DNA of 64,000 bases from UBA2970 sp965221075. Lineage in GTDB: Bacteria; Verrucomicrobiota; Verrucomicrobiia; Limisphaerales; AAA164-E04. The DNA is taken from contig OZ244865.1 in the NCBI GenBank assembly GCA_965221075.1, positions 744,001 through 808,000 of the forward strand, in the 5' to 3' direction. The first letter of the stretch is position 1. Each line of letters starts with the position of its first letter. Below, piece after piece: positions 52,080 through 60,585 of the stretch. The notes beneath the pieces are model-generated. The model saw only the letters and a list, made by a program, of their open reading frames with translations. It was not told the DNA's origin and did not search any database. Made by a program: the position numbers and the translations under genes.

Positions 52080-53164
52080 CCGGCTCCCCGCCACCGGAGT
52101 GGGAGGAGGCGGCCCGCTGGCCCCTGGCCTTCGCCCAGGTCCGGGAGGATCCCCTGCTGGACCGCGAGGCGATCGAGGGGATCGGCCCCGGCCCCCTCTC
52201 GGCGCTCCTGGTGGCCAGCGGAGGCTGCACCGCCGCCTACCTGGCCCCGCTGCCCTGCCTCGGCCGGCTGGTCCTGGTGGACCCCAGTCCGGCCCAGCTG
52301 GCCTACAGCCGCCTCAAGCTGGAGCTGCTCGCCCGCCATTCCCCCGCCGAGCGCCTGGCCCTCCTGGGGCACGGCCCCCTGTCCGCCGGACGCCGGGCCC
52401 GGCAGCTGGGGGAGCGGCTCGAGGCCCTGGATCTGGATCCGGAGATCCTGGGGCCTCCCCGGCTGTGGTCGGCGCGGGGGCCGGACCACTGCGGACGCTA
52501 CGAGGAGCTCTTCGCCGCCCTGCGCCGGCGCCTGGAGCCCCACCGGCCCCGGCTGGAGGCCCTCCTGGAGGAGGAGGAGCCCGGAGCGGGCCCCCTGGCG
52601 CCGGAGACCCCCCTGGGGCAGGCCCTGGACCGGGCCCTGGGGGAGGTCTTCGCCCTGCCGGTCCTGGAGCGGCTCTTCGGCCCCGGGGCCACCCGCGGCC
52701 CGGCCCTTCCCTTCGCCGAGCACTTCGCCCGGCGCATCCGCCGGGCGGTCGCCCGGGGACCGGTGCGGAACAATCCCTGGCTGTGGCAGATGCTGCGGGG
52801 GGCGTACCCTCCGGGCTTTCCGGCGCCGTGGCTGGGCCTGCCGGCCCGGCCGGTCCGGGCCAGCGTCGGCTGGTCCTGCTCCACCCTGCTGGAGCGGCTC
52901 GAGGCCGGCGGGGAGCGCCACGACTACATCCACCTCTCCAACATCCTCGACTGGCTCTCCGCCCCGGAGGCGGCCCGGACCCTGGAGCAGGCCGCCCGCC
53001 GCCTGCGGCCCGGAGGGCGGATCCTGGCGCGCCAGCTCAACTCCCGGCTGGACGTCCCCGCGGCGGGTCCGCAGTTCCTGTGGAGGGAGGAGCGCTCCGC
53101 CCGGATGCTCGGGCGGGACCGCAGCTTCTTCTACCGCCGCCTCCACCTGGGAGAGCTGCGGTGA
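52076..53164 (+). CDS. DUF3419 protein, BtaA-like SAM-dependent 3-amino-3-carboxypropyl transferase
   Basis: About 362 residues. 'LAFAQVREDPLLD' near the N-terminus, the SAM-binding loop 'LLVASGGCTAAYL' (44-56) and 'LVLVDPSPAQLAYSRLKLEL' (65-84) are the family hallmarks. 'YIHLSNILDWLSAPEAARTL' and 'GGRILARQLNSRLDVP' complete the methyltransferase-like fold. BtaA moves the aminocarboxypropyl group of SAM onto diacylglycerol in betaine-lipid synthesis; other family members may use different acceptors. No BtaB (N-methyltransferase) is adjacent, so another product is possible. GTG 52076 is chosen for its 4-bp overlap; GTG 52067 is an alternative. Confidence 0.82.
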   Translation: MTGSPPPEWEEAARWPLAFAQVREDPLLDREAIEGIGPGPLSALLVASGGCTAAYLAPLPCLGRLVLVDPSPAQLAYSRLKLELLARHSPAERLALLGHGPLSAGRRARQLGERLEALDLDPEILGPPRLWSARGPDHCGRYEELFAALRRRLEPHRPRLEALLEEEEPGAGPLAPETPLGQALDRALGEVFALPVLERLFGPGATRGPALPFAEHFARRIRRAVARGPVRNNPWLWQMLRGAYPPGFPAPWLGLPARPVRASVGWSCSTLLERLEAGGERHDYIHLSNILDWLSAPEAARTLEQAARRLRPGGRILARQLNSRLDVPAAGPQFLWREERSARMLGRDRSFFYRRLHLGELR

Positions 53165-54120
53165 GGATCCACTCCCTGGAGGGGGCGCCGCCTCCGCCCT
53201 TCCTCGCCGCCGCCCTCCGGCGCTTCGAGAGGCGCTTCGAGTACCCCCTGGGGCCGGGGCGCCGGTTCCGCATCGAGCATCCCGGCGACGGCTCGCTCTT
53301 CTTCCGGGCCATGGGGCGGGGGATCCGCCTGGTGGCCGAGCGGGACGGGGAGGTCCTGGCGGCGATCGGGGCCTCGCTGCGCACCCTGGCCCTGGAGGGC
53401 GTCCGGCGCCGGCTGGCCTACCTGGGCGGCGCCAAGGCGGCTCCCGGAGCCGCCGGGGCCCGGGCCTGGCTGCGCCTGGCCCTGGCCGTCCGCCGATGGG
53501 CGCTGGCGGGCGGGGCCCAGGGCGCCTACGCGGTGGTCATGGAGGGGACCCGGGCCAGTCCCGACCGCTACTCCGGAAGGCTGGGGCTGGAGCCCCTCTC
53601 GGAGCTGGGGGCGATCGAGGCGCTGCGGATTCCGGCCGGGGGAGGGCGTCCCGATCCGGCCTGGAGCGCCGCCTCCGGGGAGGCGGAGGCCCGCTGGCGG
53701 GAGCTCTCGCGCCGCCAGCTGGCGCCCCTCGACGGGGAGCCCGCGCTGCGTTCGGAGTCCCGGCCGCGATGGCTCCTCTGCCCCCGGGGCCGGGCGGTGG
53801 GCCTCCTGGAGGACACCCGGCGGGCCAAGCGCCTGCACGAGATCCTTCCGGGGGGAGGGGAGCGCCCCATGAGGGCCTGGCACCTGTCCCGGTGCCGCTG
53901 GCTGGATCCCGGGAGCGGGGAGCGGCTGGTGCGGCAGGCCCTGGCGCGCCTGCCCCGGAGCGCCGGAGAGGAGGCGCTCTTCCTGGCCTGCTCCCCCGCC
54001 GAGGCCCGGGAGCTGGCCCCCCGGCTGGCCTCCCTGGAGCTGGTGCGGGCTCCGGCGGCGATCTGGGGGACGGGGGTGGAGCCGGGCCTGTCCTGGAGCG
54101 TCTCCGCTTCGGAGATCTGA
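53161..54120 (+). CDS. GNAT-like acyltransferase-type protein
   Basis: About 319 residues, starting at GTG 53161 and overlapping the DUF3419 stop by 4 bp. The layout suggests a GNAT fold: 'GIRLVAERDGEVLAAIGASL' (beta strands), 'RRRLAYLGGAKAAPGAAGAR' near the position of an acetyl-CoA loop, and 'YAVVMEGTRASPDRYSGRLG'. The match is by pattern only; catalytic residues are not certain. The second half ('CPRGRAVGLLEDTRRAKRL') may be a duplicate, degenerate domain. It is co-transcribed with the DUF3419 and HDO genes and could acylate the same product. Confidence 0.55.
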   Translation: MRIHSLEGAPPPPFLAAALRRFERRFEYPLGPGRRFRIEHPGDGSLFFRAMGRGIRLVAERDGEVLAAIGASLRTLALEGVRRRLAYLGGAKAAPGAAGARAWLRLALAVRRWALAGGAQGAYAVVMEGTRASPDRYSGRLGLEPLSELGAIEALRIPAGGGRPDPAWSAASGEAEARWRELSRRQLAPLDGEPALRSESRPRWLLCPRGRAVGLLEDTRRAKRLHEILPGGGERPMRAWHLSRCRWLDPGSGERLVRQALARLPRSAGEEALFLACSPAEARELAPRLASLELVRAPAAIWGTGVEPGLSWSVSASEI

Positions 54121-54165
54121 GCCGGCCGGGAATGATCTCGACAGCCCGGCGCCCGGGCCGGGAGG

Positions 54166-54885
54166 ATGGGAGGGGTGAGCGAGGCCGAGGCGAGCCCCCC
54201 GGAAGGGCCGGTCCTGGAGGAGGCAGAGGCGGTCCTCGGGGCCAGCGGCCTGCTCCGCAACCCCTACCTGCAGGCCCTGGAGGACGGCTCCCTCTCCCTC
54301 GGGGGGTTCCGGGCCAGCCAGGAGCAGTTCTACTTCGCGGTCTCCTTCTTTCCCCGCCCGATGGCGGCCCTGGTGGGCCGGATCCCCGATCCCGTCCGGC
54401 GCCTGGACATCCTCCGCAACCTGGTGGAGGAGCACGGGGATTTCGACGTCCGGGCCTTCCACCGCAGCACCTTCCAGGCCTTCCTTGGCAGCCTGGGCAC
54501 GGACGCCGGCGCGCTGGAGTCCCGGCCGCCGGCCCCGGGACTGCGGGCCTTCAACAGCGTGCTCACCGCCTCCTGCGTGCTCGACGAGATGGAGGTGGGA
54601 GTGGCCTGCATGGGGATGATCGAGCTGGCCTTCTCCGGCATATCGGGGCGGATCGGGAGGGCGGTGGTCCGGAGGGGCTGGGTGCGCCGGGAGGAGCTGG
54701 TCCACTACGCCCTGCACGCCCGGATCGACCGCCGCCACGCCGCCGAGTTCTTCGCGGTCCTGGATCCGCTCTGGGAGAGCCCCGGCCGGCGCTACTACAT
54801 CCGGCAGGGCCTCGAGCTGGGGGCCCACGCCTTCGACCGGCTCTACCGCGATCTGCTCGAGCTGGCCGGGCGGGCCCCGGACTGA
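54166..54885 (+). CDS. Haem-oxygenase-like di-metal (HDO) protein, TenA/CADD-like
   Basis: 239 residues, all helical. Candidate metal ligands E88, H99, E153, H184, D188 and H191 reproduce the E..H..E..H-x3-D-x2-H pattern of HDO enzymes. Compared by eye with chlamydial CADD, the H/D/H spacing is identical and the first E-H spacing is 4 longer. A Tyr (34) matches the CADD Tyr27 position, but the CADD sacrificial Lys (152) position is not Lys here. HDO proteins oxidise small substrates with Fe/Fe or Fe/Mn and O2. The gene follows the GNAT-like gene by 45 bp, and its last 43 bp overlap the convergent DegT gene. Confidence 0.78.
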   Translation: MGGVSEAEASPPEGPVLEEAEAVLGASGLLRNPYLQALEDGSLSLGGFRASQEQFYFAVSFFPRPMAALVGRIPDPVRRLDILRNLVEEHGDFDVRAFHRSTFQAFLGSLGTDAGALESRPPAPGLRAFNSVLTASCVLDEMEVGVACMGMIELAFSGISGRIGRAVVRRGWVRREELVHYALHARIDRRHAAEFFAVLDPLWESPGRRYYIRQGLELGAHAFDRLYRDLLELAGRAPD

Positions 54886-56087
54886 TCGCCCTCCTCCCGG
54901 ATACGGGCCGCCATCCGATCCGCCTCCCGCGGGGGCATGGCCCCGTAGAGGGGCAGGAAGACCAGGGACTCCAGGACCCCCGAGGCCTGCCGAGCCTCCT
55001 CCCGGCCCGGGGGGGGCGCGACCACCGACAGGCTGCCCCGCATGCAGGCGTCGAAGCCCTCCCGGCCCAGGCTGCGGACCAGCCCCCGGGGATCCCGGGC
55101 CAGCAGGGGGAAGAGGTCGAAGCCGTGCTCCGGGGCCCCGCCGCCCGCCACCGGTAGGGGGATCCGCCGGGCCAGCCTGCGCCCGCGTCCCGCCTGCCCG
55201 CCCCCGTCCCCGAAGCGCGCCAGGCGCCGGGAGAGCAGCGAGAGCAGGGCCGGGGAGGGTCGGCGGCGCAGGCCGGCCAGGAACCGGTCCCCGTCGAGGT
55301 TGCGGACCCGGGCATGGAGCCAGGCGTCCCGGTCGCGGCCGCCCAGGGCCAGGCCCAGGGCCAGCAGGGTGAAGGGAAGGCGCAGGGCCATAAGCTTGAG
55401 CAGGGCGTGGGCCAGGACGCGCCTGCGCTGCTCCCTGCCCGGCTGCTCCGGCAGCGCCTGCTGGAGGTCCCTCATCTCCCGGGCCAGCTCCGGATCGCGG
55501 CAGAGGGCCACGGCCCCCCCCAGGGCGGTGGCCCGCTTGATCGGGCCGAAGCTGTAGAGGGCCGCGTCGCAGTGCTCCAGGGGATCCGGGGGGATCCCGG
55601 CGAAGGCCTGGGCCCGGTCCTCGACCACCAGCAGGCCGAGCCTGCGGGCCGCCCGGCAGAGGGGCCCGGGATCGGGGCGGGAGCCGAAGAGGGCCGCCAG
55701 CACCACCAGCCGGGCGCGGGGGGTCGCCCGAGCCTCCAGCTCCCGGGGATCGGGCCAGAGCCGGGAGCCCTCCAGGTCCAGCGGGACGCACACCAGGCCG
55801 TTCTCCTCCACCACCCGCACCATGCCGGGGATGGTGAGGGCGCTCATCAGCACCTCGCTGCCGGGAGGCAGCCGGAGGGCGCGCAGCAGGAGGTCCAGCC
55901 CCGAGCGCACCGACAGGCAGGCCAGGGGATGGGCGGCGGCGGGCCACTGCGACTCGACCGCCCCGGGGGCGCCGGGGAGGGGCCTGAAGGTCCTGAGCAG
56001 TCCCGCCGCCAGGTCCCTCCAGCCGATGTCGGGCCGCCTCCGGGCCCAGAGGAGCCGGCGCGGGATCTGCCAGGGGCGGGATCTCAC
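54843..56087 (-). CDS. DegT/DnrJ/EryC1-type PLP aminotransferase
   Basis: About 414 residues. 'SVRSGLDLLLRAL' near 60, the PLP-ring Asp in 'LLVVEDRAQAF' (D157), and 'LYSFGPIKRATALGGAV' with the Schiff-base Lys 184 identify the fold type I sugar-aminotransferase family. The Gly-rich 'GEGG' after the Lys is reduced to 'LGG'. An unusually basic N-terminus (1-35) and a long Arg/Gly-rich insertion (about 205-300) set it apart from typical members. GTG 56087 overlaps the upstream small gene's stop by 4 bp. It may aminate a keto-sugar or another carbonyl intermediate. Confidence 0.82.
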   Translation of the reverse strand: MRSRPWQIPRRLLWARRRPDIGWRDLAAGLLRTFRPLPGAPGAVESQWPAAAHPLACLSVRSGLDLLLRALRLPPGSEVLMSALTIPGMVRVVEENGLVCVPLDLEGSRLWPDPRELEARATPRARLVVLAALFGSRPDPGPLCRAARRLGLLVVEDRAQAFAGIPPDPLEHCDAALYSFGPIKRATALGGAVALCRDPELAREMRDLQQALPEQPGREQRRRVLAHALLKLMALRLPFTLLALGLALGGRDRDAWLHARVRNLDGDRFLAGLRRRPSPALLSLLSRRLARFGDGGGQAGRGRRLARRIPLPVAGGGAPEHGFDLFPLLARDPRGLVRSLGREGFDACMRGSLSVVAPPPGREEARQASGVLESLVFLPLYGAMPPREADRMAARIREEGDQSGARPASSSRSR

Positions 56088-56341
56088 GGGGGACGGCCGC
56101 GGGCGGCGATGTGCTCGGAGAGCCTCCCGATGGCCTCCCTGGCCTGGGTCCGGGTCATGCCCCCGATCCACTGCCTGGGCCCGGTCCCGGGAGGTTCCTG
56201 GCAGTCCCCGCCGAGGATCCACGCCAGCCGGGAGGCGGCGAGGCGGCAGCTGCGGTACTCCCGGAGCCCGACGCCCATCCCCCGGCGGATCAGGCTCTCC
56301 AGGGCCTCCTTCTGCAGGGGGGTGGCGGGGGGAGGCTCCAT
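56084..56341 (-). CDS. Hypothetical protein, 85 residues
   Basis: Small helical protein with no signal peptide. It contains 'LQKEALESLIRRGMG' and 'TRTQAREAIGRLSEHIAARG', the second resembling a DUF-type 'mT..qA..iI..L' helical motif seen next to DNA-binding or aminotransferase proteins. No named family was recognised. It lies 7 bp after the ABC exporter stop and overlaps the DegT start by 4 bp, so the three form one transcript. Confidence 0.55.
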   Translation of the reverse strand: MEPPPATPLQKEALESLIRRGMGVGLREYRSCRLAASRLAWILGGDCQEPPGTGPRQWIGGMTRTQAREAIGRLSEHIAARGRPP

Positions 56342-56348
56342 GGAAGCG

Positions 56349-58166
56349 CTAGACCGAGAGCCTCTGGAAGCGCTCCTCGATGAAGGTGGCGTCCTGGATC
56401 CGGGCCAGCCGGGCGTAGATCCCCTCCTGCCGCATCAGGGACTCGTGGTCGCCCCGCTCGACGATGCGCCCCCGGTTCATCACCAGGATCTGGTCGGCGC
56501 CCCGGATGGTGCTCAGCCGGTGGGCGATCGCCAGGGTGGTGCGCCCGGCGATCAGCCGCTCCAGGGCCTGCTGGATGAGCCGCTCGGTGCCGGTGTCCAC
56601 GCTGGCGGTGGCCTCGTCGAGGATCAGGACCGGGCTGTCCTTGAGCAGGGCCCTGGCGATGCTGATGCGCTGCTTCTCGCCCACGCTCAGGCGCACCCCC
56701 CGCTCGCCCACGTGGGTGTCGTAGCCGTCGGGCAGGGCGGCCACGAACCCGTGGCAGTTGGCGGCCCGGGAGGCCTCTTCCAGCTCGGCGCCGCCGGCGT
56801 CCAGCCGCCCGTAGAGGATGTTCTCCCGGATGGTCCCGTTGAACAGGAAGGGCTCCTGGCTGACCAGGCTGATGGCCGAGCGCAGGGACTGGAGGTCCAC
56901 GCCGGAGACGTCCCGGCCGTCGATGGAGATGGTCCCGGCCGAGGGCTCGTAGAAGGCGGGCAGGAGATTGAGCAGGGTGGACTTGCCGGCTCCGGTGGGC
57001 CCCACCAGGGCCACCATCTCGCCGGGCCTCGCCTCCAGGTCGATGTCCTCCAGGGCCGCGCTCCGGCCCCCGTAGCTGAAGCCGACGCCCCGGTAGCGCA
57101 CGTGGCCCCGGACCGGGGAGGCCAGGCGCCCCGTCCTGCCGGGGCGCTCCGGCTCCCGGTCCATGATGTCGAAGACCCGCTCCCCGGCGGCCCTGGCCCC
57201 CTGCATCATCTGGTTGAGGCCGTGGAGCCGGGAGATGGGATCGTAGAGCAGCGAGAGGAAGAAGACGAAGCCCATCAGCTGGCCCACGGTGGTCTCCCCC
57301 CGGATCACCTGGAGCCCCCCCACCCACAGCACCAGGCCGGTGCCCAGGGAGTTGGCGAAGGCCATCGAGGGCGAGTAGACGGCCCAGGCCCGCATCACCC
57401 CCAGGCTTCCCCGTCGCAGGTCGTGGGCCGCCTTGGCGAAGCGGCGGTCCTCGTGATCCTGGCGGCCGAAGGCCTTGATCTGGCGCACTCCCTGCAGGTT
57501 GTCCATCAGCAGGGAGTTCATCGCGCTGGCGGCCTCGCGCTGCCGGCGGTAGCGGCGGTGGGCGGTCAGGGTGTAGGCCAGGGCCCCCCCGATCAGGAGG
57601 GGGAAGGCGAGCAGGGCGACCAGGGCCAGCACCGTGTTCTGGTAGAGCAGGATGGCGATCACCCCCACCACGCTGAGCGCCGCCACGGCGCCCTGCTCGG
57701 TGCCGTCGATGAGCACCCGCTCCACCGCGTTGACGTCCTCGACCACGCGGGTCATCAGGTCCCCCGAGGCCCTGCGGTCGAAGTAGCCCACCGGCAGGCG
57801 CTGCATGTGCTGGTAGACCGCGTTGCGCATGTCGAAGATCACGTTCTGCTCGAAGTGGTTGTTGATCAGGATGCGCAGGCTGTTGAAGACCTCGCGCAGG
57901 AGGAAGGTGGCCAGGAGCAGGGCGATCACCCAGGGGAGCTCCTCCAGCCGCTGGTTGCCGATCACCTCGTCGATAACGTAGGGGGTCCACCAGGGGTAGA
58001 CGAAGGAGAAGGCCAGGGTGAGGACGGCGCAGCCGATGGTGGCGGCGGCCATCCAGGGGTAGGGCCTGATGTAGCGGGCCACCCGGGAGGCGATCTCCCA
58101 GGAGGAACGGCTCGGCGCGCCGAAGGTGGAGTGCCACCGGGGCCGGGACTCTCTGGAGCTGCCCAC
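56349..58166 (-). CDS. ABC exporter, MsbA-like (fused membrane and ATPase domains)
   Basis: About 605 residues, a half-transporter. Six membrane helices (about 30-325) precede the ATPase. Walker A is 'LVGPTGAGKSTLLNLL', the signature is 'LSVGEKQRISIARAL' (LSVGE in place of the common LSGGQ), Walker B is 'VLILDEATASVD', and the switch His is in 'IAHRLST'. It would function as a homodimer exporting lipids, peptides or other hydrophobic molecules. There is no ATG after the divergent lipoprotein promoter region, so the GTG at 58166 is chosen; upstream frame runs into low-quality sequence. Being in one operon with a DegT enzyme, it may export its product. Confidence 0.88.
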   Translation of the reverse strand: MGSSRESRPRWHSTFGAPSRSSWEIASRVARYIRPYPWMAAATIGCAVLTLAFSFVYPWWTPYVIDEVIGNQRLEELPWVIALLLATFLLREVFNSLRILINNHFEQNVIFDMRNAVYQHMQRLPVGYFDRRASGDLMTRVVEDVNAVERVLIDGTEQGAVAALSVVGVIAILLYQNTVLALVALLAFPLLIGGALAYTLTAHRRYRRQREAASAMNSLLMDNLQGVRQIKAFGRQDHEDRRFAKAAHDLRRGSLGVMRAWAVYSPSMAFANSLGTGLVLWVGGLQVIRGETTVGQLMGFVFFLSLLYDPISRLHGLNQMMQGARAAGERVFDIMDREPERPGRTGRLASPVRGHVRYRGVGFSYGGRSAALEDIDLEARPGEMVALVGPTGAGKSTLLNLLPAFYEPSAGTISIDGRDVSGVDLQSLRSAISLVSQEPFLFNGTIRENILYGRLDAGGAELEEASRAANCHGFVAALPDGYDTHVGERGVRLSVGEKQRISIARALLKDSPVLILDEATASVDTGTERLIQQALERLIAGRTTLAIAHRLSTIRGADQILVMNRGRIVERGDHESLMRQEGIYARLARIQDATFIEERFQRLSV

Positions 58167-58269
58167 GGGCGGGATGATGGAAGCTGCCGGGGGGGGCTTC
58201 AACCGAGGAATGGGGGAAAATCGCCGGGGCCCGATTGCGGGAGGCGGCGATGTGGGATACCTTAGGAGC

Positions 58270-59196
58270 ATGAGCAGGGGAAGCTGTATCTGGCCTGTCA
58301 TCGCGCTGCCCGTCTTGCTGTTCGCTCTCTCGGGCTGCGGCCCCGAGGCGTCGCTGGTCGACGAGAGGAAGGAGGCCAACTTCGTGGACGGAATGGACCG
58401 GATCCGCGACAAGGACTACCCGGGAGCGGTCCGCTCCTTCGAGAAGGCGCTGCGGATCCGGCCCGGATCCTCCTCGGCCCACTTCCACCTGGGGGAGCTC
58501 CACATGGAGCGGACCGGCAGGCCGGTGGACGCCCTCTACCACTTCGAGAAGGCGATGGAGCTCAATCCCGAGCACGAGTACGCCGACCTGATCCGGGACC
58601 GGATCTACTCCCTGCGCCTCAAGGTGGCCTCCAGCGTCAAGGTCAGCATGGACAGCCGGCTGGAGATCGAGCTCAGGAAGCTGCGCGAGGAGAAGGAGGA
58701 GATGGCTCGGCATCTGGCCCGGATGGAGGGGGAGAACCGGCAGCTGCGCGGCTCCCTCGACCAGATGGCCGCCCGGCAGCGGGAGGCGGCCCGGGCCGAG
58801 GCCGGGGCCGCAGCCGGGGAGGAGGAGGCTCCCGCGGCGGTGGCCGCCGCCGCTCCGGCCGCGCCGGCGCCCGCTCCCCAGGCCCAGGCCTCCGGACTGC
58901 TGGGCTCCTACGCGCCTCCCTCCGTGCTGGGGCCCTACCGTCCCGCCTCCGATATCCTCCCCGAGCAGCCCGTCCCCCTGCGTCCCCGGCAGTCCTCCGC
59001 CTCCCAGGGCGTCCTGGAGCGCGACTACACCACGCACGTGGTCCGGGAGCGGGACACCTACTTCTCGCTGGGCCTCCTCTACAAGGTGAGCTGGAGGAAG
59101 ATACAGAGGGCCAATCCCGAGATCCCCCCGGCCCTCCTGCAGATCGGCAAGGAGGTCCGGATCCCCCTCGCCAGCGGTTCGGGAATCCTCAACTAG
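58270..59196 (+). CDS. Lipoprotein with TPR repeats and C-terminal LysM domain
   Basis: About 308 residues. The lipobox 'LSGC' (Cys 23) is followed by two to three TPRs ('DYPGAVRSFEKALRIRPGSS', 'DALYHFEKAMELNPEHEYAD'). Then come a coiled coil (about 125-175), an Ala/Pro linker, and a LysM module ('YTTHVVRERDTYFSLGLLYK', then 'IQRANPEIPPALLQIGKEVR'). LysM binds peptidoglycan, so the protein probably bridges membrane and cell wall. AGGAG lies only one base from the ATG (58264-58268), a close spacing. It is divergent from the ABC exporter, with 103 bp between starts. Confidence 0.88.
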   Translation: MSRGSCIWPVIALPVLLFALSGCGPEASLVDERKEANFVDGMDRIRDKDYPGAVRSFEKALRIRPGSSSAHFHLGELHMERTGRPVDALYHFEKAMELNPEHEYADLIRDRIYSLRLKVASSVKVSMDSRLEIELRKLREEKEEMARHLARMEGENRQLRGSLDQMAARQREAARAEAGAAAGEEEAPAAVAAAAPAAPAPAPQAQASGLLGSYAPPSVLGPYRPASDILPEQPVPLRPRQSSASQGVLERDYTTHVVRERDTYFSLGLLYKVSWRKIQRANPEIPPALLQIGKEVRIPLASGSGILN

Positions 59197-59202
59197 CAGG
59201 AC

Positions 59203-59880
59203 ATGGCGGCAAGGATCGACAGCGCGGAGTTCGTCGACAGCGACATCGAACGGGCCGGAGCCTCCGCCGCCGGGGCGGAAGCGCCGGAGCCCGGGCCGGA
59301 GGAGTCCGTGGAGCCGGCTCCGGAGCGGGAGGCCTCCGCCTCGCCGCTCTCCTCGAGCCGGGATCTCGACGGCCAGGTCAGCGACACCCAGCTGCAGCTG
59401 GAGGATCTGGGCCGCCAGCTCAAGGCTCTGGAGCATACCCGGAAGCGGCGCCGGAGCTACGAGCAGGGCAGGCAGGAGATGCTGCAGAAGCTGGTGCGGG
59501 GGGTCGAGCTTCTGGAGGAGAGCTCGCAGTCGATGCAGCGCGACTCGGTCCGCATGGGCCGGACCCTGGAGGCCTTCCGCAAGTCGCTGGACCGGGTGGG
59601 CTCGCTCTCCGAGGAAGGCTGGACCGAGGAGAGCGCCGAGACGGAGCTGACCCGCGCCCTGGCGGTGATCGAGCAGGCCAGGAGCGAGTGGGACTCGGCC
59701 CTCGTGGCCTGGCCGGTGCTGGATCCGGACTCGGCTGAGGCCGCCGGGAGCCGCTCCGGGGGATGGGAGTCGCTTCCCGGGCTGCCCTTCCTGCGGCTGT
59801 GCCGCCTGGGCCTGGCCCTGGTGTGGCCCCTGGCGGCGGCCAACCTGGCGGGCTGGCTGGTCTTCCTGTGGCTGTCCTGA
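59203..59880 (+). CDS. Tail-anchored coiled-coil protein, unknown function
   Basis: About 225 residues. An acidic, Ala/Glu/Pro-rich N-terminus (1-50) is followed by a long helical coiled coil (about 55-155, 'TQLQLEDLGRQLKALEHTRK'), a linker, and a single C-terminal membrane helix ('LVWPLAAANLAGWLVFLWLS'). This is the layout of a tail-anchored protein with its bulk in the cytoplasm. It starts 6 bp after the TPR-LysM lipoprotein and is followed by another C-terminally anchored protein 32 bp on. The family is unrecognised. Confidence 0.65.
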   Translation: MAARIDSAEFVDSDIERAGASAAGAEAPEPGPEESVEPAPEREASASPLSSSRDLDGQVSDTQLQLEDLGRQLKALEHTRKRRRSYEQGRQEMLQKLVRGVELLEESSQSMQRDSVRMGRTLEAFRKSLDRVGSLSEEGWTEESAETELTRALAVIEQARSEWDSALVAWPVLDPDSAEAAGSRSGGWESLPGLPFLRLCRLGLALVWPLAAANLAGWLVFLWLS

Positions 59881-59912
59881 GGCCCCCGCAGGCGCTTCCC
59901 GCACCGAAGGCC

Positions 59913-60410
59913 ATGCGTCTCTTCAAGCAGGAGGACCCCCTCAGGGCCCAGAAGAAGGCCATCACGCGCAAGATGCGCAGGCTGGAGGGCCGCATGCGCG
60001 CCCTCTCGGGCGGGGATGCCAGGGGCCGGGGCCCCCGTCTCCGCTCCAGCGTCCGCCCCTACGGAGACCCCGTGGCCCATGTTCCCGGCGAGCTGGTCTT
60101 CGAGCCGGTGGAGGATTCCCGCGCCAGGGAGGCCAGGCCCGAGGGCCTGGAGGTGGAGAAGGCCCGCTACAACGAGAACGGAGTGCGCAAGCTCGACCTG
60201 GCGCGTCTCTGGCGGCGCTTCTTCCGCGATCCGGCGCGCCAGTCCCATTCCCGGCTGGTGGACTACCTGGCCTCGGGGAGCTTCCAGGGAACCACCCGCC
60301 CGCTGCGCTACGAGCGCCGCATCGCCCGCAACCGCCTTCTCCTGTTCCTCTTCTTCCTCCTGATGATCCTCTTCGGGCTGCTCAGCCTGCTCCAGAACGG
60401 GACCTTCTAG
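59913..60410 (+). CDS. Basic tail-anchored protein, unknown function
   Basis: About 165 residues, very Arg-rich ('RAQKKAITRKMRRLEGRMRA'). A single C-terminal membrane helix ('LLLFLFFLLMILFGLLSLL') sits 8 residues from the end. The middle contains 'RLWRRFFRDPARQSHSRLVD'. ATG 59913 gives a compact start; the frame remains open further upstream but overlaps the previous gene. It is the third gene of a likely operon with the TPR-LysM lipoprotein. The family is unrecognised. Confidence 0.62.
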   Translation: MRLFKQEDPLRAQKKAITRKMRRLEGRMRALSGGDARGRGPRLRSSVRPYGDPVAHVPGELVFEPVEDSRAREARPEGLEVEKARYNENGVRKLDLARLWRRFFRDPARQSHSRLVDYLASGSFQGTTRPLRYERRIARNRLLLFLFFLLMILFGLLSLLQNGTF

Positions 60411-60440
60411 GCCCGGGGGGCGGGGCGCCCCGCCCGGGCG
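60411..60440. terminator. GC-rich hairpin after the three-gene group
   Basis: GCCCGGGGGGCGGGGCGCCC followed by CGCCCGGGC contains the perfect palindrome GGGCGGGGCGCCCCGCCC flanked by GCCC/GGGC. It begins at the first base after the stop codon. There is no T tract, so it may be a Rho-dependent or RNA-stability element, not a classical terminator. Confidence 0.45.
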
Positions 60441-60585
60441 CGCCGCCCTCCCGGTCTTCTCCGGCCGGGCCCTTGCGGGAGGCAGGGGGCCGGACCGCCT
60501 CCGGCGTTGCCATGGACCCGGGCCTGTAGCAGGATCCCGGCTTGCCCAGGAGCTGCCACAGACTGGCCGGAGCAGGCGGCCGGCC

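Noticed and set aside
52067..53164. Calling the DUF3419 gene btaA
   Set aside because: No btaB or other betaine-lipid gene is adjacent, and family members may use different acceptors, so the symbol was withheld.
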